In this document: piece after piece, positions 55,438 to 64,000 of the stretch
Layout of the letters: every line of letters begins with the position of its first letter
Numbering within the stretch: position 1 is the stretch's first letter
Source of the DNA: Rana temporaria
Taxonomy: Eukaryota; Chordata; Amphibia; Anura; Ranidae
Assembly (NCBI RefSeq): GCF_905171775.1
Contig: NC_053491.1
Span: 139,423,983 to 139,487,982, forward strand
Direction: 5' to 3'
DNA length: 64,000 nt
The notes under the pieces: generated by a model
What the model was told of the DNA's origin: nothing
Database searches by the model: none
Seen by the model: the letters and a program-made list of their open reading frames with translations, nothing else
Position numbers and translations under genes: made by a program

Positions 55438-55892
55438 GAGGCTGCATTCTCACCTGGGCATTTTGAATCATGGGCAGAATCGCCACAATTCTGCCTGCGA
55501 TTTAAAAATGCTCTGCTAACATGACAAATCACACAATGCAAATTTCAGATGCTGTTAATTTTAATGGCACCTAAAAATGCAGTGCAGTTCTGCCGCAACT
55601 GTCATGTGATAAATTGCGCTGTAGTCACCGCAAACCGGATCGCATGAAGCTTGTTGCCTCAAAAAAGCTCCTGATTCTTTTTTTGTGCATCAAGCTGCAC
55701 GTGACGCGGTTTGCTGTGACTGCAGCATGATTTATTGCGTGACAATTAAGGCAGAGCCGCACTGCATTTTTAGTTGCCATTAAAATGAATGGCATCTGAA
55801 ATTCGTGTTGTGCGATTTGTCATTTTAGCAGAGCCCGTGAAATTGCGGGCAGAATTGCATACGATTTAAAATGCCCAAGTGTAAATGCAGCA
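55438..55892. mobile_element. Palindromic MITE ('gcattttgaatc' type)
   Basis: Left 'ggctgcattctcacctgggc' and right 'gcccaagtgtaaatgcagc' are inverted repeats. The centre is a long imperfect palindrome with 'accgcaaaccggatcgc' and 'gcacgtgacgcggtttgc'. Non-coding. Confidence 0.72.
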
Positions 55893-56031
55893 TGACTGTG
55901 TGTGTTGTGGTGCATTGTCCCACATTGTTAGTTGTGCCACAATTCACATATACATACTTGTGCTGAGGATCCCAAATCTCTCAAAGATGCTCCTACACCA
56001 GCCACAGAATCACACTGCTGGTTCACTCTTA

Positions 56032-56560
56032 TGCCCCATACAGACGGTCGTTTTTTGTGATGAAAAAAAATGACGTTTTTGAAAACGTCATTTAAAATGA
56101 TAGTGTGTGGGGAAAATGTCGTTTTATGTCTTCAGAAAAACGACCAAAAAAAAATTCGAACATGCTCGAATTTTTTGTGTCGTTTTTCAAAATGTCATTT
56201 TTTGTGTCAATGAAAATGATAGTGTGTGGGCAAAACGACGTTTTTGAACCCGCACATGCCCAGAAGCAAGTTTTGAGACGGGAGGTAAAACTACCATTCA
56301 TAATGGAGTAAGCACATTCATCACGCTTTAACAGACAAAAAAGCACGAATCATCTTTTACTAACAAGTAACCAGCTAAAAGCAGCCTCAAGGCGAATAGA
56401 ACTTCCCCTTTAGAGTGCCGTCACTTTGTTCATCATTTTTCAAAATGATGGTGTGTATGCTCCATCGTTTTTGAAAATGAAGTTTCAAAAATGTCGTTTT
56501 TTTTCATCACTTCAAACGTCATTTTTTTTCATCACATAAAGTGATGGTGTGTACGCGGCA
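56032..56560. mobile_element. Palindromic MITE with TTA duplication
   Basis: Ends TGCCCCATACAGACGGTCG / GGTGTGTACGCGGCA, flanked by TTA (56029-56031, 56561-56563). The arms are dominated by 'aaaacgtcattt' repeats and the core matches 57081-57643. Confidence 0.87.
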
Positions 56561-56563
56561 TTA

Positions 56564-57078
56564 GGCCTCCTTCACACGGGCATAATTAAGCATACACCAG
56601 TGTGAGGGTTATGCTTTGCCTGCATTTGTTATACAGGTGTTCCGCGCTCTTGCGGTCCTATTCATGTAAAATGGAATGTTGCGGCTATGTCCATAGCCGC
56701 TGCTCCCAGTTAACATCCGTGTGGGTGCAGGTGCGCGTCCCCAAATGCAGACAGTGTGAGTTCATGTTGATGTCATTGTAGTCAAACACAGAGATAAAAG
56801 GCTGTATTTGACATGTTTTGTCTGCTGTTTAAAACGCACAGTAATAGGACAAGCTGCATCCAAAATATGTAGTGCAACATAAAGCAGGTTAAACGTAGCC
56901 TCTGCACGACTTTGTATACTCTGCAATGAAAGTCAATTGGATTTTGCTGGTCTGCGCTTGAGGCACGTTCTAGATCCACGTCAAATGCGGGAAAACACAT
57001 TCTCAACAAAAGCCTTGACATGCTTTTTTAAAGCAAATCTTCAAAGAAAATGGAAGGTCAGCTTTACTGCCTGTCCCT
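56564..57078. other. Unassigned intronic sequence
   Basis: Starts 'aggcctccttcacacgggca', which resembles a MITE end, but no matching right end was found. No gene. Confidence 0.4.
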
Positions 57079-57080
57079 GA

Positions 57081-57643
57081 TGCCGCGTACACACGATAAT
57101 TTTTCGGCATGAAAAAAACGTTGTTTTTCAAAAATGTAATTTAAAATGATCGTGTGTGGGCTTCACATCATTTTTCAGGTTCTGAAAAACGACAAAAAAA
57201 AATTGAACATGCTGCATTTTTTAAAGTCGTTTTAAACAATGTCGTTTTTCGGGTTGTAAACAATGATCGTGTGTGGGCTAAAACGACGTAAAAAACCTGC
57301 GCATGCTCAGAAGCAAGTTATGAGACGGGAGCGCTCGTTCTGGTAAAACTACCGTTCATAATGGAGTAAGCACATTCATCACGCTGTAACAGACAAAAAA
57401 GCGCAAATCGTCTTTTACTAACACGGAATCAGCTAAAGCAGCCCAAAGGCGAATGGAACTTCCCCTTTATAGTTCCGTTGTACGTGTTGTACGTCACCGC
57501 GCTTTGCTAGATCATTTTTTAAAAACGATGGTGTGTAGGCAACATCGTTTTCATGATGAAGTTGGGAAAACTTTTTTTTTTCGACATGCTAAATAAACAA
57601 TGTTTTTCTTTTCATGCTGAAAAATGATCGTGTGTACGCGGCA
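57081..57643. mobile_element. Palindromic MITE
   Basis: Ends TGCCGCGTACACACGATAA / GATCGTGTGTACGCGGCA, flanked by TGA and TTA. It shares the core 'ggtaaaactaccgttcataa' with 56032-56560, while the arm motif is 'aaaacga'. Confidence 0.85.
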
Positions 57644-57649
57644 TTACAC

Positions 57650-58285
57650 TCCAAACAGAATTAGCTTTAAAGTAAACCCCCTAAACTTTGACAAAAAAGA
57701 AGATAAAATAGTTTTTACCACAAACCAAAAATGCTATTTAAAGTGATAAAGTATTTTTTTTCTTTAAAAATCACAAACATGGTATACTTACCTGCTCTGT
57801 GTAGTGGTTTTGCACAGAGCAGCCTCTTCTCGGGGTCCCTCGCCGGAGCTCTAGGCCCCTCCCTCCTGTTGAGTGACCCCACAAGCAGCTTGCTATGGGG
57901 GCACCCGAGCCCTGGCTCTGTGTGTCCATTCTGTCACAGAGCCGCGGCGCCCCCTCTCTCGTTGGCTAACTAACTTTGATTAACAGCATAAGGAGCCAAT
58001 GGTGCCGCTGCTGTGTCTCAGCCAATCAGGAGGTAGAATCCCGGGTGACCGAGATACTCGTGCACATTGCTGGATCGAAATGGGGCTCAGGTAAGTATTA
58101 GGAGGGCTGAGGGGGGCTGCTGCACACTGAAGATTTTTTAACTTAATACATTCACTTTAATTCACTTTTAATATTCAAAGCAAACTCACCCATCCATACA
58201 TGTCTCCACGTTTATTTTGTTCAGAGATCAACACACCCCTAGCATTTCTGGCTGTGGCCATCTTGAGTAAGGGCAGATGATTTAT
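57650..58285. other. Repeat-like intronic sequence
   Basis: 'ctttaaagtaaaccccctaa' at the left and 'cattcactttaattcac' at the right suggest a TTAA-type repeat around a GC-rich centre (57780-58090). Boundaries are uncertain. No gene. Confidence 0.4.
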
Positions 58286-58380
58286 GTAGAATTTTTTTTT
58301 TTTAAATCAGATCATTTTTATTGATCACAAACACAAAAAACACACATACAATTTTTTCAATGCGCTACAAAAAAACAAGA
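58286..58380 (-). repeat. L1-like LINE 3' tail remnant
   Basis: A T run followed by 'atcatttttattgatcacaaac' resembles the 3' end at 40749 (poly-A tail on the minus strand). Too short for coding evidence. Confidence 0.4.
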
Positions 58381-58381
58381 C

Positions 58382-60533
58382 CAATATAGTTACATAGTTA
58401 GTCAGGTTGAAAAAAGACACAAGTCCATCCAGTCCAACCACAAAAAAAATAAACAAACAAAATAAAAAACCCAGTACAATCCCATACACCCAACTCCATA
58501 CCCACAGTTGATCCAGAGGAAGGCAAAAAAAAAACAGCAGAGCATGATCCAATTTGCTACAGCAGGGGAAAAAAATCCTTCCTGATCCCCCGAGAGGCAA
58601 CTTTACCTAAAAATCTTAGGCCCAGATTCTCAAAGACTTACGACGGCGTATCTCCAGATACGCCGTCGTAAGTCCGAATGAGCGCCGTCGTATGTATGCG
58701 CCTGATTCATAGAATCAGTTACGCATACATTCTGCCAAGATACGAGCGGCGTAAGTCTCCTACATCGTCGTTTCTTGGGTGCATATTTACGCTGGCCGCT
58801 AGGTGTCGCTTCCGTTGATTTCCGCGTTGAATATGCAAATGAGCTAGATACGCCGATTCACGAACGTACGTGCGCCCGTCGCCTGTCGCACGTTACGCCG
58901 TTTACGTAAGACATACGCCGGCGTAAAGATAAAGCAGGTCTCTAGATGCCGCAGCCCATGCAAAGTATGGACGTCGGAACAAGCGTATCTTTTTACGTCG
59001 TTTGCGTAAGTCTTACGTGAATAGGGCTGTGCGTAAGTTGCGTTCACGTCGTAGGCAGTGTTCGACGTATCTTAGGCATTCTATCCGACGCATGCGCACT
59101 GGGAGACGTCCATGGACGGCGCATGCGCCGTTCGTTCAAAACTTAATTTACGTGGGGTCATGCTTTATTTACATAAAACACGCCCACCTCTTCACAATTT
59201 GAATTAGGCATGCTTACGCCGGCACATTTACGCTACGCCGCCGTAACTTAGGACGGCGGCGTAGCGTAAATACCATACACTACGCCCGCCCACACCTACG
59301 CCGCCCTACGTAAATCTAGGCCTTAGTACTCAGTTATATTCTGTACATTTAGGAAAGTAGCCAAGCCTTTCTTAAAGCAATCTACTGAGCTGGCCAGAAC
59401 CACCTCTGGAGGGAGTCTGTTCCACATTTTCACAGCTCTTACTGTGAAGAAACCTTTCCGTATTTGGAGATGAAATCTCTTTTCCTCGAGACATAAAGAG
59501 TGCCCCATTGTCCTCAGTGTTGACCGTAAAGTGAATAACTCAACCCCAAGTTCACTATATGGACCCATTATATATTTGTACATGTGGATCATATCCCCCT
59601 AATTCTCCTCTTCTCAAGAGTGAATACATTTAGTTCATCTAATCTTTCCTCATAGCTGAGCTCCTCCATGCCTCTTATCAGTTTGGTTGCCCTTCACTGC
59701 ACTTTCTCCAGTTCCCCGATATCCTTTTTGAGAACTGGTGCCCAAAATTGGACTGCATATTCCAGATGAGGTCTTACTAATGATTTGTACAGGGGAAAAA
59801 TTATATCTCTCTCTCTGGAGTCCATACCTCTCTTAATACAAGAAAGGATTTGCTCGCTTTGGAAACCGCAGCTTGGCATTGCATGCCATTATTAAGCTTA
59901 TGATCAACTAAAACCCCCAGATCCTTCTCCACTACGGATCCCCCCCAGTTGTACTCCCCCTAGCATGTATGATGCATGCATATTCTTAGCCCCCAAGTGC
60001 ATAACTTTACATTTATCAACATTAAACCTCATCTGCCACTTAGTCGCCCATTAGACAGAGCATTGAGGTTGGCTTGTAAATTGGCAACATCCTGTAAAGA
60101 CGTTATTCCACTGCATAGCTTGGTGTCATCTACAAAGACAGAAATTTTACTTTTGATCTCAGACCCAATATCATTTATAAAGATATTAAAAAGTAAGGGT
60201 CCCAGCACTGAATCTTGGGGTACACCACTGATAACCTTTGACCATTCAGAGTATGAATCATTAACACGACTCTCTGAATTCTGTCTTTCAGCCAGTTTTC
60301 TATCCATTTACAAACTGATATATCCAATCCTGTAGACTTTATCTTACACATGAGCCGTGTGTGTATCGAACACTTTTGCAAAATCCAAGTATACCACGTC
60401 CACAGCCACGCCTCTGTCCAGGGTTGTACTTACCTCTTTATAAAAGGAAATCAGGTCTGTCTGACAAATTCTGTCTTTCATGAATCCATGCTGTCTGTTG
60501 CTTAAATAGTTTTTTCCCAGCAATAGATTGGTG
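58382..60533 (-). pseudogene. CR1-like non-LTR retrotransposon, interrupted
   Basis: On the minus strand, motifs in order are VDVVYLDFAKVFDT, CKWIENWLKDRIQRVV, VISGVPQDSVLGPLLFNIF and FVDDTKL (the reverse-transcriptase active site reads VDD), LYKSLVRPHLEYAVQFWAP, and the C-terminus FFTVRAVKMWNRLPPEVV. The 3' region includes the common frog repeat 'gttgaaaaaagacacaagtc' near 58405. Frameshifts and a nested MITE (58619-59322) inactivate it. The 5' part (endonuclease) is missing. Confidence 0.82.
58619..59322. mobile_element. Harbinger-type MITE inside the CR1-like LINE
   Basis: Ends GGCCCAGATTCTCAAAG / GTAAATCTAGGCC, flanked by TTA (58616-58618, 59323-59325). LINE sequence continues on both sides ('aaaaatcTTA' and 'TTAgtactcag'). 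Confidence 0.87.
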
Positions 60534-63500
60534 AGGACACATAGATATCAATGCAACGTGATCGTACGATACAACATATAATTTGTTCAATCAACTACAT
60601 CCAAAGACATTTATACAATGGTACATTGAAGCAATTTTGTACGTAGTTCCCTATGCAGATCATGTGTGTCCTCCGCACGTCACTCTTTCCCCCTCTGCTC
60701 CCGACCCTATCAGGGCCATTGAGCAGAACAGGGTGCCAACCTCCCCTAAACAGCGGGGAGCGGCATAAATTAGTTACAAACATTTAACTGTTGGGTAAAA
60801 CATAAAAAACATTCAGCCTCCGCAGGACCCTGTAACCACATGTTAGCCTCCCCCGGAGAAACTGTATGAGAGCAGTGGTAGTTCCTCTCCTTCTCTCTAA
60901 CTCAATAGATTACTACCTAATATAACCAATTTGGACAATGTAGTTGCTGGTGTGGATCTGCCACCGAGAATTCTATTGTGGACCAGTCGCAGTGGTGCCA
61001 AGCCGGGAATGTCCAGCCAGGGATCCCATATGATCTCAAATTTCCTCAGACTACCTTGGTGTTTGTACGTGAGTTGCTCCCTAATAAGAGAATCATTTAC
61101 GGATGCAATCCATTCTGTGTGTGTGGGGGCTATTGTAGACAGCCATTTTCTGGCAATAAGCTTCCTAGCCAAGAACAAAACCCTAAGAATGGCAATAAAC
61201 GTGTGTGGCGTGTATAGTTCATCATCTAGCCAGCCTAATAGACAGAGTTTAGGATCAGTCTTAAGTTTAAGGTTCCATATGCTATTGATTGTGGCTATCA
61301 CAGCAGCATAGTATCGTTGCAATTTCGGACATTTCCATAGCATATGTACAAGTGTCCCGTTGTCAAAAAGACAATGGGGACAGAGTGGGTCATCTCTTCT
61401 GTGCCATTTATGTAGCTTCTCAGGTGTGTGGTATGTACGGTGAATAATGAAAAGTTGGGTAAGCTTCTGAGATGAGGAAAGTGACACTTTAAGAACATTG
61501 TCCAATATTGTGTTCCACTCCTAGTCAGAAATATGCCCTATGTCGTCTCCCCAGCCAGCTCTACAATTAAAAGTCATCGCCTTAGAGACATGACAAAGAA
61601 GAGAGCTATACAAAGATGAAATTTGTCCTTTCCTGGATGACGATATAGTCAATTGTGTAAGCACCACAGGTCTAGTGAGCTCCCATGTGGAAGTCGTGGC
61701 CTGCGGCGCGATAGCGTGCCAAAGTTGTAAATATTGGAAAAACGACGTGTTAGGCAGTTCAAATTCCGCGCGCAAAGGACTGGAAGTCCCGGAGTATGCC
61801 TCCACAATATAGTTGTGGGATATAGTTTACTCCGTGCCTTGAACAATTGGAAAAGTTTTGTAATTTGTTGAGTTCTGGATAGTTACGGTTGTTCCAAATA
61901 CGCAACCAGTTTGTGTACCCCGTGTATTGCAGGTGCTGTTTAGTTTTGTTCCATATCTTATCTATAAATATGAGCGTGGGGTATTGAATCCCGGTACTTA
62001 GTTCACCCCGCCTCTATACATTCCACCAGGCTATCCCCAGACAACTGCATACGTACTATGTTTCGAATAGGATCCGAGGTCTCCGGACATAGCCACCCCG
62101 TTAAGTGTTGTAGCTGATAAAATAATAAAATGGGTTCGGTATTGCTAGACCCCCCAAGTCCTTTGTCTCCTGTAAGGTTTCCAATTTAATTCTTGGGACC
62201 TGTTTCCTCCATATCAGTGCACGATAGATGGTATTGCATCTCTTAAACACATGGATAGGGATCCAGATAGGGGCATTGTGGAGCGCATATAGTATCTGAG
62301 GGTTCCAGATCATCTTGATCAAGTTGCAGCGGCCAACAACGGATAGCGGCAACTTGATCCAATTAGTTGTTTTTTCCTGAAATTTCTTAAGAATTGGTTT
62401 TATATTCAGCTTAATATTTTGGTCTAGATTAGGATGGACCATAATGCCTAGATACTTGAATTTATCTACTACTTTAATCTGATCAGCAGTCTGCGGTAGG
62501 GGTCCCAACAGTGGGTCAAGGGGTAGCAGTGTGGACTTGTCCCAGTTTATTTTAAAACCGGAGAGAGTTCCAAAAGTGTGAATCAGCCCCATGAGACTAA
62601 TCAGGAAAGCAGACGTGTCGCCCAGAAACAGAAGCGCATCGTCAGCATACAGTGCCAATTTATCCTCGAGTTCTCCTCGTTTGAATCTAATTATGTCTGG
62701 GTTCCCCCTTATGGCAGCCGCCAAGGGTTCTATGGTCAGGGAAAAAAGTAGGGGAGATAGGGGACAACCTTGAATAGTTCCCCTGTGTAAATCAAAGGAA
62801 GACGAGAGGGTATTATTTATTCTAATGCAGGCTTTTGGTGCTTTATACAATAATTGAATTCAAGAAATGATACTCCCTTTCAAGTTAAACTTTTCTAGTA
62901 CTCTCCATAATTATTCCCACTCCATACTATCAAATGCCTTAGCGGCATCTAAGGAAAGGATAGCTCTTTGTCCCTGGTTATCAGTGGGGATCTGCATGTT
63001 AAGATAAAGGCACGCCGTAAGTTGTTTGCAGTAGACCTGTTTGGTATGAAACGGGACTGGTCCGGGTGTACCAGTCTAGTCACCACCGCCGAGAGTCTCA
63101 TGGCGATTACCTTAGTATTTAACAGTGAGATAGGGCTATATGAGTCAGGGTTGTCAGGTTCCTTCCCTGGTTTTAATATGACTACCACTACAGCCTAATA
63201 CATAGATCTTGGCAGGGAATCTGAATCGAGTGCCTCTGTGAGCGTATGGAGTAGCTCCGGTAGGATCACGCCACCAAACATTTTGTACAGTTCAATTGGC
63301 CTTTCCGTCATTGCCCGGGGCCTTTGAGTTTGGGAAAGTGGCTAGTGCGACTTGTAATTCCTCAAGGGTGAGAGAAGCGTTTAAGAGTTTCCTATCTGTT
63401 TCTTGGAGTTGGGGCAGGGTGATAGAGTCCAGGAAGCGCGTCAAGTCATCTACTGGATTGGACACCTTAGAGGAGTATAAGCCCTGGTAGAAGGAGCAGA

Positions 63501-64000
63501 ACTCCTTCAAAATAGAAGGCGTATCTGTGACAGTCAGTGTTGATGATGTTGTAATGCTGTGTATCACCTGAGGTGGCTGTTGTGATCTGGCTATTATGGC
63601 TAGCATGTGACCAGTTTTTTCCCCCTCCTCAAAATACGTCTGGGAGGTGAAACATCTCTTGTTGTCAGCTTGCTGTAAATGTATAGTGCGGTAGAGCTTT
63701 TGTGCGTCCGTCCACTGCCTCCCATGGTCGGGCGTGGGAGCCTGCAGATACAACTCCACCGCCCGTTCAGCATCCCTGGCCCACTGCCTGCTCCTAGTTT
63801 TAATAGTATTGATTTATTTTATACACATCCCCCTAATGAAGGCTTTTAGCGTGTCCCACGCCACCCCAGGCGCAGCCGATGGTTTGTTAGTGTCAAAAAA
63901 ATATTGGATTTGCATCCGTATACTCTCCGTGTCAGTAAACAGCTGGAGCCAAAAGAGGTTCATTTTCCAGTGTATAGATAAGTATGTTTTATGGAAATTT
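60534..64000 (-). pseudogene. L1-like (Tx1-type) LINE, 3' part, running off the window
   Basis: Minus-strand fragments in order are 63759-63292 (ending NSKAPGNDG, the start of the reverse transcriptase), 63188-62949 (VVILKPGKEP, then SYSPISLLNTKV), 62850-62101 (GTIQGCPLSPLLFSLTIEPL and the active site YADDALLFLGD, then KYLGIMV), and 61505-60897 (a zinc-knuckle-like CPHC ... HMLWKC, then WDPWLD near the end). Stops and frameshifts separate the pieces. 60534-60896 would be 3' untranslated. The endonuclease part would lie beyond 64000, with only degraded coding at 63760-64000. Confidence 0.85.

Overview
The window looks like nuclear DNA of an anuran amphibian, most likely a ranid-type (true frog) genome. 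It is almost wall-to-wall transposable elements of kinds typical of frogs: PIF/Harbinger elements and their MITEs, TTAA-target piggyBac-like MITEs, hAT, DIRS, and L1-, L2- and CR1-like LINEs. The only host gene piece I recognise is one vertebrate exon, exon 1 of LHFPL3 on the + strand (42928-43351). Its intron 1 would run to the right-hand end. The species call is inference.

Left part (1-8845): a TTAA-target MITE (415-1624) carrying a nested hAT MITE, a palindromic MITE (2146-2574), a 5'-truncated Harbinger MITE, and an old hAT copy (6373-7240) holding a second hAT insertion. 8849-13103 is a near-complete Harbinger element with TAA target duplications. It has an intact two-exon transposase (+) and, facing it, a Myb/SANT-like accessory gene (-) broken at homopolymer runs.

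13300-17265 is a 5'-truncated DIRS-like retrotransposon (-). Its tyrosine recombinase gene is split by a solo LTR with a GGTCC duplication, and that LTR carries its own TTAA MITE. 17881-21600 holds remains of a second Harbinger type: a transposase tail, a three-exon accessory gene broken only by a MITE, and a possible head-to-head gene fragment. 21644-27302 is a broken hAT (ZBED-type) transposase gene flanked by 142-bp repeats on one side and a 46-bp higher-order minisatellite on the other.

27380-34680 is a patchwork of MITEs. One 240-bp insertion with a 41-bp target duplication carries a hammerhead-ribozyme-like motif. 34807-40717 is a third Harbinger element, in reverse orientation, whose accessory gene with its promoter is tandemly duplicated; one copy then took a 491-bp MITE.

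40749-42099 holds L1-like and L2-like LINE ends. Then come the LHFPL3 5' region and exon 1, followed within about 200 bp by a 3.8-kb, 54-56-bp minisatellite in intron 1. The rest of the intron (47.7-64 kb) holds MITEs, including a three-deep nest at 50782-52965, a CR1-like LINE interrupted by a Harbinger MITE, and the 3' part of a decayed L1-like LINE running off the right edge.

No rRNA or tRNA gene and no CRISPR array was seen. In the Harbinger elements the transposase supplies catalysis and the Myb/SANT-like protein is the known partner type for DNA binding and nuclear import. The MITEs are non-autonomous and would depend on such enzymes in trans.
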